Positions 49,543 to 58,662 of a stretch of 64,000 nucleotides of DNA are shown in pieces. The first letter of the stretch is position 1, and the number at the start of each line of letters is the position of its first letter. The notes under the pieces were generated by a model. The model was not told the origin of the DNA and did not search any database. It saw only the letters and a program-made list of their open reading frames with translations. Source of the stretch: an uncultured Prevotellaceae bacterium (GTDB taxonomy: Bacteria; Bacteroidota; Bacteroidia; Bacteroidales; Bacteroidaceae). Location: the NCBI GenBank assembly GCA_900316505.1, contig ONDH01000007.1, positions 1 through 64,000 on the forward strand, given 5' to 3'. A program made the position numbers and the translations under genes.

Positions 49543-50382
49543 ATGCAGACAACTGTAATCAAGCCGCAAAAGAAATGGTTTGATATAGACCTAAAAGGTC
49601 TTTGGCGATACCGTGACCTTTATTATATGTATATTCGTCGCGATATTGTCACCCAATACAAACAGACAATATTGGGGCCTTTGTGGTATGTTATCCAACC
49701 GCTTTTCACTACCATCATGTATATGTTTGTCTTTGGTGGTTTAGCAGGAATCTCGACAGATGGTGCACCACAACCTCTTTTCTATATGGCAGGTATTGTT
49801 CTATGGGGATACTTTTCTCAGTGTTTCACGGTCAGTAGCGATGTCTTTGGCACCAATGCCAATGTGTTTGGAAAAGTGTATTTTCCACGTCTCGTGGTTC
49901 CTCTATCTGGTATTACCAGTAATTTGCTGAAGATGCTTATTCAATTGGGGATGTTCATTATCATATATATTTATTATGTGATAACTCTTCCTGCAGGAAC
50001 CCTTCAAGTCAATGCATCCATCATTTTATTCCCCGTTTTAATCTTTTTGATTGCCATGCACGGAATGTCCTGGGGTCTCATCATTTCCTCAATGACCACC
50101 AAATACCGTGACATGAAGTTCTTGATTCAATTCGGTATTCAGCTCTTCATGTACGCAACTCCCGTCATCTACCCACTTTCTGCCGCACCAGAAAAGTATC
50201 GGGACATCATCGCTCTCAACCCCCTCACCCCCATCTTTGAAGCTTTCAAATACAGTTGTTTGGGGTGTGGTACTCTCGACTGGGGTGGACTTCTCTACAG
50301 CACCATCTTCATGTGCATTACCCTCTTCCTCTCTGTCCTTGTCTTCTCACGCACCGAACGTAACTTTATGGATACGGTGTAG
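49543..50382 (+). CDS. wzm: ABC-2 polysaccharide exporter permease (Wzm-like)
   Basis: The 279-residue membrane subunit of an O-antigen/capsule ABC transporter has six helices. It shows RDIVTQYKQTILGPLWYVIQP near the start (the amphipathic gate helix), FGGLAGISTDGAPQPLFYMAG, a GVPQ-like region in MYATPVIYPLSA, and a C-terminal FSRTERNFMDTV that is characteristic. It pairs with the Wzt ATPase at 50814, but a four-helix-bundle gene has come between them. Confidence 0.92.
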   Translation: MQTTVIKPQKKWFDIDLKGLWRYRDLYYMYIRRDIVTQYKQTILGPLWYVIQPLFTTIMYMFVFGGLAGISTDGAPQPLFYMAGIVLWGYFSQCFTVSSDVFGTNANVFGKVYFPRLVVPLSGITSNLLKMLIQLGMFIIIYIYYVITLPAGTLQVNASIILFPVLIFLIAMHGMSWGLIISSMTTKYRDMKFLIQFGIQLFMYATPVIYPLSAAPEKYRDIIALNPLTPIFEAFKYSCLGCGTLDWGGLLYSTIFMCITLFLSVLVFSRTERNFMDTV

Positions 50383-50386
50383 TTGG

Positions 50387-50810
50387 TTTAGAGTTTAGAG
50401 TTAGGGCTGGGCGTTTTTGTGGGAATATGGATTCATTTGGCTTTAGAGATTTAAGGGTTTATCAGACTTCAAGAGATCTTGTTAAAACAATTTATAGCGT
50501 TTTAGCCGCCTATCCCTCTAATGAGCAGTATGCATTGTGTGACCAGTTAAGACGTGCTAGCGTTTCTGTTCCTTCAAACATTGCAGAAGGAATGAGCCGT
50601 TCGTCTGATAAAGAGAAAGCGCATTTTATAGAAATATCCTACGGCTCCTTAATGGAGGTTTTATGTCAGATGGAAATCTCAAAAGAACTTAATTATGTAA
50701 CAGAAGAACAAATGAAAGATATAGAGAATCAGATAACTATAATTGCGAAACAACTATCAAAGCTTCGTACAACATTAAGTAACTCGTCTCTAAACCCTAA
50801 ACTCTAAACT
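50387..50810. repeat. TCTAAAC-word inverted repeat enclosing a gene
   Basis: The left arm TTTAGAGTTTAGAGTTAGGG (50387-50406) and the right arm CCCTAAACTCTAAACT (50795-50810) are inverted. They lie right after the wzm stop and right before the wzt start. About 390 bp between them hold the four-helix-bundle gene, whose last codons (SSLNPKL) are read from the right arm. Confidence 0.88.
50427..50807 (+). CDS. Four-helix-bundle protein (23S rRNA intervening-sequence protein family)
   Basis: The 126-residue product is of the same S23/IVS family as the gene at 24697-25080, but not a recent copy. It has FRDLRVYQTSRDLVKTIYSV at the N-terminus, LRRASVSVPSNIAEGMSRSS (about 47-66, the family core) and HFIEISYGSLMEVLCQMEIS. 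It has been placed between wzm and wzt, which normally adjoin, and is bracketed by inverted heptamer words. Its C-terminus is encoded by the repeat. The role is unknown. Confidence 0.88.
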   Translation: MDSFGFRDLRVYQTSRDLVKTIYSVLAAYPSNEQYALCDQLRRASVSVPSNIAEGMSRSSDKEKAHFIEISYGSLMEVLCQMEISKELNYVTEEQMKDIENQITIIAKQLSKLRTTLSNSSLNPKL

Positions 50811-50813
50811 AAT

Positions 50814-52088
50814 ATGAGCAACATAGCCATTGAATTCAATAATGTGGGGAAAATGTATCGCCTTGGTCGTGTGGGAACAGGAACGCTCTCCCATGACCTC
50901 AATCGATGGTGGACAACCAATATCCTTCGAAAAGAAGACCCATATCTCAAGATAGGAGAAACCAATGATCGTAGCAAGAAGGGACATTCTGACTATGTTT
51001 GGGCACTCCGTGATATCTCTTTCAAAGTGGAACAGGGTGATGTGGTAGGAATCATCGGTAAGAATGGTGCTGGGAAATCGACTCTCCTTAAACTCCTTTC
51101 TCGCATTACATCTCCAACTACTGGTTCTATCCGGTACCAAGGACGCATTGCATCTCTTCTGGAAGTGGGTACAGGCTTCCATCCCGAAATGACAGGGCGT
51201 GAAAACATCTATATGAACGGTTCCATTATGGGTATGACCAAGAAGGAAATCACTCGAAAACTTGATGAAATTGTTGATTTTGCAGGAGTGGAACGCTATT
51301 TGGATACTCCGGTGAAACGTTATTCCTCTGGTATGACTGTCCGTCTCGGTTTCGCTGTAGCTGCATTTTTGGAACCCGAGATTCTCGTGGTAGATGAAGT
51401 GTTGACCGTGGGTGATGCGGAATTCCAAAAAAAAGCCATAGGTAAGATGCAAGATGTATCCAAGGGGGAAGGAAGAACCGTCTTGTTTGTGAGTCATAAT
51501 ATGGCTGCAGTCAAGAATCTGTGTACACGGGGAGTTGTGTTGCAGGATGGTCAGTTAGCTTTTGACGGAACAACAGATGATGCTGTTGGTTATTATTTGA
51601 ATAATAATTTCCAAGTAGAAAAGGGGCTTATCACAGACCATATAGATGAACTTGCATCATATATTAAAGTAGATAAGATAGAGATAAACGGCACTCCATA
51701 TACAGAAAGTACCATTACCAGCAATCAGGAATACTTGGAAGTGCTTTTTGAAGGGACTACAACCGAGCCTTTTAAGGCTAATGTCCAACTTAAGTTCTTT
51801 AATCAAAGTGAAGTGCCTATGGCTACCTATTCAGAGGGAACATATAAGGGAATAATGGATGACGTTCCTATTGGAAAGTTTTCTCTCTATCGTAAGATTC
51901 GTTTACCGCGATATCTTGGCAAAGGAGACTATGTTCTGGAATTTGAGGTAAATCATAAACAAAATGGAATACATCGTTTTTTATGGGCAAAACGATGTGC
52001 AAACATTCATGTTGATGGTAGTACGAACCAATTTGGGAGTCCTTTGATATCACGATGGGAAGGATTCCTTGGGTTGGAATCATATTGA
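50814..52088 (+). CDS. wzt: ABC transporter ATPase of polysaccharide export (Wzt-like), with C-terminal extension
   Basis: The 424-residue ATPase powers export with Wzm. It has Walker A GIIGKNGAGKSTLLK (about 79-93), Q-loop region SLLEVGTGFHPEMTG, signature YSSGMTVRLGFAVA, Walker B EILVVDEVLTVGD and switch His in FVSHNMAAV. Residues from about 270 form a beta-rich domain (VLFEGTTTEPFKANVQLKFF, YVLEFEVNHKQNGIHRFLW), like the Wzt carbohydrate-binding domain that recognises the polymer's modified end. This implies specific substrate recognition. Confidence 0.92.
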   Translation: MSNIAIEFNNVGKMYRLGRVGTGTLSHDLNRWWTTNILRKEDPYLKIGETNDRSKKGHSDYVWALRDISFKVEQGDVVGIIGKNGAGKSTLLKLLSRITSPTTGSIRYQGRIASLLEVGTGFHPEMTGRENIYMNGSIMGMTKKEITRKLDEIVDFAGVERYLDTPVKRYSSGMTVRLGFAVAAFLEPEILVVDEVLTVGDAEFQKKAIGKMQDVSKGEGRTVLFVSHNMAAVKNLCTRGVVLQDGQLAFDGTTDDAVGYYLNNNFQVEKGLITDHIDELASYIKVDKIEINGTPYTESTITSNQEYLEVLFEGTTTEPFKANVQLKFFNQSEVPMATYSEGTYKGIMDDVPIGKFSLYRKIRLPRYLGKGDYVLEFEVNHKQNGIHRFLWAKRCANIHVDGSTNQFGSPLISRWEGFLGLESY

Positions 52089-52175
52089 TCTGTGATGAAA
52101 CGAAAAGTGTGGAGCCAGAAAAGTTACGTGTGCTCACATTTTAATTCATAAGGTGTCAAACTCTTCTTCCTGCGT

Positions 52176-52244
52176 GAAATATTATGCGCTCTAAGAACGA
52201 GATATTATGCGTATGGTGCATGAATTGTACAGTGCAAGGTGCAG
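52176..52244. repeat. Tandem array F: three units of 23 bp
   Basis: Units start at 52176, 52199 and 52222: GAAATATTATGCG plus CTCTAAGAAC, GAGATATTATGCG plus TATGGTGCAT, then a diverged GAATTGTACAGTG unit. The words match array G at 58873. The rest of the 260-bp gap after wzt has GGTGTCA words and no gene. Confidence 0.88.
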
Positions 52245-52351
52245 ACTTTGTGAGGTGTCATTACCATCAGGTGTCACCCAAATGCAAACCGAAGAAACCT
52301 GAAAGGAAATATTGATGAAAGAACATTTTGTCTTGGAATCGAATATATGTG

Positions 52352-53179
52352 ATGAAATATAGCAATAAAATTTGTATTTTGTTGACAGCGTGTGTCAATC
52401 CCAGTGGAATGTCTCATACAGCGTTGCAAGACCCTGTTGTTCGTGCTAAACAATATAGACAAGCGTTGGACTTTTATATCAAAGAAACGAATTTACCAAT
52501 TGTGTTTTGTGAGAACACGATGTACGACATGAGTGTTGATTATAAACAATACATTGATTCTGGCAGATTGGAGTTCTTAACATTTGATGGCAATAATTAT
52601 GATAAGCAGCGTGGAAAGGGATATGGAGAAGCTGTGATAATGAAATATGCAGTAGAGCATTCCAACCTTATTCGTAACAGTAAATATATCATTAAGATAA
52701 CGGGAAGATTGATAGTGACAGATATAAAAAGAATCTCATCTTCACCTTTATTGTGTTTGAACAATTTATTTAGAAGTAATATTAAGGAGAAATTTATATC
52801 AACATATCTTTTTGTCGCAAGACCACAATTACTTCAGAAATTCGTCAATAAATACCAAGAATTGATATGGGAGGATTCTCCAACGAATGATTTGATTGAG
52901 CATCATTGGTTTAGGGCCTTGACGCGAGACTCAGATTTAAATGACACAACATATGTCCCATTTTTTCAAATTCCTAAAGTTGCAGGTGTTAGTGGTACGA
53001 CAGGCGAACGCTACTCAATGGATGATAGATTAATAGGTAATATGGTTTATTCTTATGGGTTTGCTAGAGAACGAAATAACAGGGTTGTGGCACTTTTGTA
53101 TTTGATGGCCTATTATGTTCTGTTATTCCGTGATAGATTGGAAGTGAAACTTGGAATGAGAAAGAAGTCCTTTTTCTGA
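52352..53179 (+). CDS. Putative glycosyltransferase or polysaccharide-associated protein, family not recognised
   Basis: From the likely start MKYSNKICILLTACVNPSG the product has 275 residues; an in-frame ATG at 52328 would add MSWNRIYV. It begins with a hydrophobic strand and an ACVNPSGM loop. It contains FCENTMYDMSVDYKQYI, KGYGEAVIMKYAVEH, KYIIKITGRLIVTD (a possible D-x-x donor site) and a basic C-terminus. The fold pattern recalls GT-A-like enzymes. It sits in the polysaccharide locus ahead of a GT2 gene and is AT-rich like its neighbours. Function is inferred from context. Confidence 0.55.
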   Translation: MKYSNKICILLTACVNPSGMSHTALQDPVVRAKQYRQALDFYIKETNLPIVFCENTMYDMSVDYKQYIDSGRLEFLTFDGNNYDKQRGKGYGEAVIMKYAVEHSNLIRNSKYIIKITGRLIVTDIKRISSSPLLCLNNLFRSNIKEKFISTYLFVARPQLLQKFVNKYQELIWEDSPTNDLIEHHWFRALTRDSDLNDTTYVPFFQIPKVAGVSGTTGERYSMDDRLIGNMVYSYGFARERNNRVVALLYLMAYYVLLFRDRLEVKLGMRKKSFF

Positions 53180-53200
53180 TAAATCAGATATCTCTATATC

Positions 53201-54049
53201 ATGAATCATCCTCTTATTTCTGTTATTATTCCTCTATACAATAAGGAAGAATGTATCGTGAAGACCATAGAGTCTATCACGAAGCAGGACTATGATGACT
53301 ATGAGATAGTAGTTGTTGATGATGGTTCTACAGATGGTAGTTTGGCATTAATCCAGAGTCTCAATAATGACAAGATTAAGATATATATAAAGGAGAACGG
53401 AGGTCCAGCTTCAGCTCGAAACTATGGGGTTGAAAATGCTACCGGTAAATGGGGCTTGTTTCTTGATGCCGATGATTTCTTAGAGCCTGGATCCTTCAGA
53501 ATTTTGGAAGATCTGATACATAAAGAACCCCATTGTGAGTTCTTTTGTTGTAATCATTATATTCAGGCAGATAATAAGAAGACCCTTTTTAGTACAAAAT
53601 TCAAAGAGGGTTATATTCGTGACAACTTCTTTGCCTACCAAACCAAGCGCATCAGACCTCGGGCAGGCGCTGCACTTTTCTCTATGTCTCTCTTGAGGAA
53701 CTATCCATATAATGAACAGTTTTGGCGTTATGAGGATGCTGATTGCGTATTTAACATCATGCGCAATACCAGGGCATATACAAGTCCATTGCCAATCATG
53801 ACTTATAATCGCAACAATTCAGATGCCAGCAAGCCAAGGAAGAACATCGCAGAAGATTATATTGGACATTTGTCTTATGATGGAAAGGGCTGTTGGGAGC
53901 AGTTGACGTTGTATAATTTATATCTTCAAGGGTGCCGCTTGTATCCTGAGGAGATGAGGAGACTCTATGATCCTCGGAAGATGTATAATTATAAAGTTTG
54001 GATTTGTAAAAAGATAATAACTTTATTAACTGTTATTGGTTACATTTAA
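53201..54049 (+). CDS. GT2-family glycosyltransferase
   Basis: The 282-residue GT-A enzyme is for polysaccharide assembly on the cytosolic face. It opens PLISVIIPLYNKEECIVKTI. The nucleotide-binding region is EIVVVDDGSTDGSLAL, and NGGPASARNYGV is the usual GT2 helix. The metal-binding LDADDF motif is at residues 88-93. No membrane helices are obvious, apart from a hydrophobic C-terminus (IITLLTVIGYI). Donor and acceptor are unknown. Confidence 0.9.
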   Translation: MNHPLISVIIPLYNKEECIVKTIESITKQDYDDYEIVVVDDGSTDGSLALIQSLNNDKIKIYIKENGGPASARNYGVENATGKWGLFLDADDFLEPGSFRILEDLIHKEPHCEFFCCNHYIQADNKKTLFSTKFKEGYIRDNFFAYQTKRIRPRAGAALFSMSLLRNYPYNEQFWRYEDADCVFNIMRNTRAYTSPLPIMTYNRNNSDASKPRKNIAEDYIGHLSYDGKGCWEQLTLYNLYLQGCRLYPEEMRRLYDPRKMYNYKVWICKKIITLLTVIGYI

Positions 54050-54078
54050 CTAATGATAGTTGGCGTAGAAAATAGACC

Positions 54079-54813
54079 ATGTCAAATCTTAAGAAAAGGT
54101 TAAAGAATCTTCGTATAAAAATCTTTCTGTGGCTCATGGGAAAGGAAAACCATGAGATGTGGTACGAACTCACAAAATGCTATGTTACAGATATGGATCA
54201 TGGCAATTTTGGCAAGATAGGTAAGCATTGTAACTTCGGGTATGGCGCGACAATGAATCCACAGAATATCTATATGGATGATTATTCCCGTATTCAGAAT
54301 CATCTGAATTTTATCTCATATAAGGGGAAACTTATTGTGAAAAAATATGCAGCTGTTGGTGCGGGGTGTACGATTATACCAGGTGACCATGTGCCAACCG
54401 TTGGCGTCCCGCAATATTTGGCAGGTCATTTACACATCAATGATGTGGATGGGAAAATCGTTATAGGCGAAGATGCATGGGTGGGTGCTGGAACCATACT
54501 CCTTTCACATTGTAGCATCGGAAGGGGAGCTGTGGTGGCTGCAGGTGCTGTGGTTTCTAAACAAGTTCCCCCTTATGCAGTTGTTGCGGGAGTTCCCGCG
54601 AAAATCATTGCTACACGATTTACAATTGATCAGATTCTTCAGCATGAATCAAAGTTGTATCCAGTAGAGGAACGTATGAGCCTGACGGAATTGGAAGAGG
54701 TCTTTAATGAGTATTTTTCAGGCAAAAAATCCATAGGAAAAAGCGAAATGTCTGAAGAGGATAGGATGAGACTTGAAAAAGAAAAATGCGAATTGGGCAT
54801 GTTGACATATTAA
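54079..54813 (+). CDS. Hexapeptide-repeat acyltransferase (LbH family)
   Basis: The 244-residue protein is dominated by left-handed beta-helix repeats from about residue 45 to 180 (GNFGKIGKHCNFGYGATMNP, KIVIGEDAWVGAGTILLSHC, SIGRGAVVAAGAVVSKQVPP, YAVVAGVPAKII). The last two segments are the typical acetyl-CoA-site end of sugar O-acetyltransferases. A charged C-terminal extension follows (EEDRMRLEKEKCELG). It probably acetylates a sugar of the polymer. Confidence 0.88.
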   Translation: MSNLKKRLKNLRIKIFLWLMGKENHEMWYELTKCYVTDMDHGNFGKIGKHCNFGYGATMNPQNIYMDDYSRIQNHLNFISYKGKLIVKKYAAVGAGCTIIPGDHVPTVGVPQYLAGHLHINDVDGKIVIGEDAWVGAGTILLSHCSIGRGAVVAAGAVVSKQVPPYAVVAGVPAKIIATRFTIDQILQHESKLYPVEERMSLTELEEVFNEYFSGKKSIGKSEMSEEDRMRLEKEKCELGMLTY

Positions 54814-54856
54814 GGGGTTTTTGTATGATGATTATTGTGTGGTATCATGCATTAGA

Positions 54857-55097
54857 TTACCCTTTTTCAATATAACACTCTTTTTTGTCTCCAGGGCTAA
54901 TTGAATGGTCATATTCGGTGTACATGATATGTATCTTACTATCATCAGAATGATTACTCAGAATACGCTCGGAGAAATGAATGCCTAGTTGGGTTTTCTG
55001 AATATGGTGATAGTCTTGTTGATGATGATTCCCACTATTCTTGCAATTAATAAATATTTTCCAGTTGTTGCAGGAAAGAAAACTGCAACAATAAGTT
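54857..55097 (-). pseudogene. Possible remnant of a minus-strand gene
   Basis: The 280-bp gap between plus-strand genes holds a minus-strand frame open for about 80 codons without a start. It reads protein-like (WKIFINCKNSGNHHQQ, YHHIQKTQLGIHFSERIL, KIHIMYTEYDHSISPGDKK) and ends in TAA at 54857-54859. It could be the 3' end of a lost polysaccharide gene, or chance in AT-rich DNA. I recognise no family. Confidence 0.3.
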
Positions 55098-55104
55098 GAG
55101 AAGA

Positions 55105-55899
55105 ATGATGAAACTGTCTATTATTACCATCAACTACAACAATAAGGAAGGACTACGTGAAACGATTGAGAGTGTGGTTCGTCAGCATTGTCAAGAGTTT
55201 GAATGGATTGTTATTGATGGAGGTTCGTCAGATGGAGGACGTGAACTGATAGAGCAGTATTCTGACCAGATGGATTATTGGGTGAGTGAGCCTGATAAGG
55301 GCATTTATAATGCCATGAATAAGGGCATCAAGGTTGCTCATGGTGACTATTTGATGTTTCTTAACTCAGGAGATTCTCTTCATGATGAATATACGATAGA
55401 AAAGGTGCTTCCATTATTAGATGGTAAAGATATTTATGTTGGAAAAATTAATTCTGTGGGACGAGAAAATGAAAGCGACGAGGAACAATCAGACTTTAGC
55501 CCGGATGGTATCTTGCGAAAACTGACTTTCACGTGGATACCTCATCAAGCTTCATTTTTTAAGAAATCCGTTTTTGAGAGATACGGGCTGTATAGGGAAG
55601 ATATGAAAATCGTATCGGATTGGTGGGCTTATTATCATTCATTGGTAATAGGAGGAGCAACGGTTGGGGCATTGCCTCTGCTTATAGCTAACTACGATAC
55701 GACAGGAGTTTCTGCAACTCATCGTCAGACGGCTGTGCGTGAGCAAGAAATCCTCCTTCAAGAATATCCTTGTATCAATACTTATTATAAGTTCTATCAA
55801 GAAAACCTTGATATTGTTATAGTATTGAAAAAGAATAGGTTCTTTTTCTTTTTGTTCCGGCTTTATTTTTATTTGTATAGAAAATTTTCACATCAATGA
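55105..55899 (+). CDS. GT2-family glycosyltransferase (WcaA/PglI-like)
   Basis: From MMKLSIITINYNNKEGL the product has about 264 residues; an in-frame ATG at 55096 adds three residues. It has FEWIVIDGGSSDGG, then EPDKGIYNAMNKGI (the helix usual in this GT2 subgroup) and LMFLNSGDSL, where the DXD metal site is replaced by N-S-G-D, as is typical of the subgroup. FTWIPHQASFFKKSVFERYG and KIVSDWWAYYH follow. The C-terminal 30 residues are hydrophobic and aromatic. It overlaps the next gene by 4 bp. Confidence 0.9.
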   Translation: MMKLSIITINYNNKEGLRETIESVVRQHCQEFEWIVIDGGSSDGGRELIEQYSDQMDYWVSEPDKGIYNAMNKGIKVAHGDYLMFLNSGDSLHDEYTIEKVLPLLDGKDIYVGKINSVGRENESDEEQSDFSPDGILRKLTFTWIPHQASFFKKSVFERYGLYREDMKIVSDWWAYYHSLVIGGATVGALPLLIANYDTTGVSATHRQTAVREQEILLQEYPCINTYYKFYQENLDIVIVLKKNRFFFFLFRLYFYLYRKFSHQ

Positions 55900-56669
55900 T
55901 ACCCAAGATTATTCATTATACATGGTTTAGTGGAGAACCATTTCCAGAAAAGATACAAAAATGTATTGACTCTTGGCATCAATATATGCCAGAGTATGAG
56001 TATGTTCTATGGGATGCCGAACGCTTGAAGGAGATTGACTCCCCTTGGTTGAGAGAGTGCTTGGAGAAACGGAAATGGGCTTATGCCGCAGATATGGTTC
56101 GTATGTATGCGGTGTATAAGTACGGTGGAATATATTTGGATACTGATTGTTTTGTTTATAAATCGTTTGACCCGTTATTGAATGAGTCTTGTTTTATTGG
56201 CAAAGAGAATTCTTTTCATTTTGAAGGTGGATTGATGGAAAGTTATCTGTCATCCCATTGTTTCGGCGCCGAAGCAGGTAATACATATATAGGTAGGTGT
56301 TATGATTTTTACCAATCCCGTCATTTCGTTTTATCGCAAGATGAGGCTTTGCCGATGAAACTGAAATGGAACATCATATTGGCTCCGTTTGTACAAAGTG
56401 AGTTGGCAAAACAAGATGGTTATAATCCACGTCCTTCCAGCCAAGAGATACAACGACTCAGTTGTTATACCATCTTTCCGGAAAGGTTTTTTGATGTGGT
56501 GAAAGTGACTCCCGATAGTTATTGCAAACATTTGGCTCTCGGAAGTTGGCGAGAGGAAAAAGCCGTTGAAGAGAAGATCACGTTCGGTTATAAAATTCGT
56601 TGGAGGATTGAAGCATTTGTGGGAAAAGTTCTCAATCTGTTTGGGTACATGATGCTCAAAAAAATGTGA
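55896..56669 (+). CDS. GT32-like glycosyltransferase (capsular polysaccharide synthesis)
   Basis: The 257-residue enzyme begins MIPKIIHYTWFSGEPFPEKI, the hallmark of the GT32/Gly_transf_sug group. KWAYAADMVRMYAVYKYGGI leads into the DXD motif YLDTDCFVY (D82-T-D84). FGAEAGNTYIGRC and a final Trp-rich loop (LALGSWREEKAVEE) complete it. It is coupled by 4-bp overlaps to the genes on both sides. A close relative lies at 57820-58662. Confidence 0.88.
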   Translation: MIPKIIHYTWFSGEPFPEKIQKCIDSWHQYMPEYEYVLWDAERLKEIDSPWLRECLEKRKWAYAADMVRMYAVYKYGGIYLDTDCFVYKSFDPLLNESCFIGKENSFHFEGGLMESYLSSHCFGAEAGNTYIGRCYDFYQSRHFVLSQDEALPMKLKWNIILAPFVQSELAKQDGYNPRPSSQEIQRLSCYTIFPERFFDVVKVTPDSYCKHLALGSWREEKAVEEKITFGYKIRWRIEAFVGKVLNLFGYMMLKKM

Positions 56670-57808
56670 TGAAGAGAAAAAAGATACTCTTTTTGATAGA
56701 ATCTCTTGGAGGTGGAGGCGCGGAAAAAGTGTTGTCCACCTTGATAAAATATATCCATCGGGAGAGGTTTGACATTACGGTATGTGTGATTTCTGGAGGT
56801 GGCATTTATGAAAAGGAGATAGCGGAGAAAGTACGAGTTCATAGAGTGCTGAAGAGTGCATCCTCATACAGTGGGTTGGGGAAAGTATGGTATCGAATTA
56901 AATACCAAATGATTTATCACTGGTTGCCAACATGGCTTGTGTACCAGTTGCTCATCCCGAAAGGAAACGATGTTGAAGTGGCTTTCGTGGAAGGTTTCGC
57001 TACTCGATTATTGGCATCTTCAACCAATAGGCAAACGAGAAAAATTGCGTGGGTGCATTGTGATTTGCAGAATCAGCCTTGGCCAATATTGGGAGGTGTT
57101 TTTAAAAGTTTGGAAGAAGAGGAACGTGCTTATGGAAAATATGATTCCGTTGTATGCGTGTCGAAGCAGGTGGAATGTGTGATGAAAGAGTATTATGGAT
57201 TGTCAAACACAATGACAATCTATAATCCGATAGACATGCATGGAATCAGACAATTGGCATCTCAAGAGAATGAATGGGATGTGGATTCCTCAAAATTTAA
57301 TGTCATTTCAGTGGGAAGGCTGGAACGAGTGAAAGGATATGATGAACTTATTCCCATTATTGGGAGGGTTAGGGATAGATGTGATGACATCCATTTATGG
57401 CTTGTAGGTGAGGGTACTCAAACAGCATCACTTAAAGGACTTGTCAAAAAGATGGGCGTAGAAGATCGTATTACTTTCACAGGGTTTGTCAAGAATCCAT
57501 ATTCATTGATGTCGCAAATGGATTTGTTTGTCTGTTCTTCGCGTGCTGAAGGTTTTAGTCTGGTAATAGCAGAGGCGATGACTCTTGGTGTACCAGTTGT
57601 GAGTATAGATTGTGCAGGTCCACGGGAACTGATAACCAAATATGGTGGGGGCACGTTATGTGCTTCGTATAAAGAATTGGAGCAGGAAATAATCAAGCGT
57701 TATCACACGAAAACTTGTCAAAAGAATCGCGTGTTATCTTTTGATGCCACAGATGTCATTTCGCAGATAGAGAAGCTGCTAGAGAATGAATCCTTTGATA
57801 ATGCATAA
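56666..57808 (+). CDS. GT4-family glycosyltransferase
   Basis: The 380-residue GT-B enzyme has ILFLIESLGGGGAEKVLSTL at the start and VHCDLQNQPWP. The NVISVGRLERVKGYDELIPI strand opens the donor domain. GEGTQTASLKGLV and CSSRAEGFSLVIAEAMTLG follow, the last with the E-x7-E motif, then PREL. It is intact, unlike its shortened paralogue at 48405-49448. Donor and acceptor are unknown. Confidence 0.92.
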   Translation: MMKRKKILFLIESLGGGGAEKVLSTLIKYIHRERFDITVCVISGGGIYEKEIAEKVRVHRVLKSASSYSGLGKVWYRIKYQMIYHWLPTWLVYQLLIPKGNDVEVAFVEGFATRLLASSTNRQTRKIAWVHCDLQNQPWPILGGVFKSLEEEERAYGKYDSVVCVSKQVECVMKEYYGLSNTMTIYNPIDMHGIRQLASQENEWDVDSSKFNVISVGRLERVKGYDELIPIIGRVRDRCDDIHLWLVGEGTQTASLKGLVKKMGVEDRITFTGFVKNPYSLMSQMDLFVCSSRAEGFSLVIAEAMTLGVPVVSIDCAGPRELITKYGGGTLCASYKELEQEIIKRYHTKTCQKNRVLSFDATDVISQIEKLLENESFDNA

Positions 57809-57819
57809 TTGTAATAGAT

Positions 57820-58662
57820 ATGATACCGAAACTTATCCATTTATGTTGGTTTAGTGGGGATGAATACCCTGAGGACATCAAGTTTTGTCTTGATAGCTGG
57901 AAGAAAGTCTTGCCAGATTTCCGAGTAAAGGTTTGGACGAAGGAGATGGCATTGGCTACAGGATTTGATTTTGTTAAAGAAGCCATATCTGTGAAGAAGT
58001 GGGCATTTGCGGCTGATGTCGTTCGGTTGTATGCTGTTTATCATGATGGTGGGGTGTATATGGATAGCGATATTTATGTCCGAAAGAGATTCGATGATTT
58101 TCTGAAAAAAAAATGTGCTTTCTTTCAAGAATTTCATCCAGTAGCCTATACAGCTAATGACATTGATGAGTTAGGATATAGGCTTGAGCATGTTGAAAGA
58201 GTAAAAGGTTTGGGTATTCAGGCAGCCTTATTTATGTCAGAAAAAAATAACACTTATATCAAGGAACTATTGGATGATTATAAGGAACGACATTTTATAT
58301 TGGACGATGGAACATACGATATGAAATCAGTTTTGGCTCCGGCACTTTATGCTCGAAATGCAGAGAAATATGGATATAAATACTTAAATGTGGAACAACA
58401 TTTGTTTGATGATTTGGATGTATACCCCTCTGATTATGTGGCGAGCACTATTCCATTGAGAGCGGAAACTAATTTTGCGGTACATTGTATAAGTGGCAGT
58501 TGGTGGGATGTCCCTAAGCAACAAAATAAGGAGGAAGAACCATTGATAATAAGAATTAAAGTTGCTATATATAATCTTTATTGTAGATTGATTGGGAGGC
58601 CTTGTCATAAAGAACCTCGTACTTTCAAAGAGAAATTAGAGGAAATCCCTGCTCGCTCTTGA
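57820..58662 (+). CDS. GT32-like glycosyltransferase
   Basis: The 280-residue product opens MIPKLIHLCWFSGDEYPEDI. It has KWAFAADVVRLYAVYHDGGV leading to the DXD motif YMDSDIYV (D82-S-D84). NFAVHCISGSWWDVPKQQ lies near the end, with a basic tail. It is clearly related to the gene at 55896, probably by an old duplication. The 400-bp gap after it (58663-59064) holds array G and a direct repeat, and no gene I can support. Confidence 0.88.
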   Translation: MIPKLIHLCWFSGDEYPEDIKFCLDSWKKVLPDFRVKVWTKEMALATGFDFVKEAISVKKWAFAADVVRLYAVYHDGGVYMDSDIYVRKRFDDFLKKKCAFFQEFHPVAYTANDIDELGYRLEHVERVKGLGIQAALFMSEKNNTYIKELLDDYKERHFILDDGTYDMKSVLAPALYARNAEKYGYKYLNVEQHLFDDLDVYPSDYVASTIPLRAETNFAVHCISGSWWDVPKQQNKEEEPLIIRIKVAIYNLYCRLIGRPCHKEPRTFKEKLEEIPARS

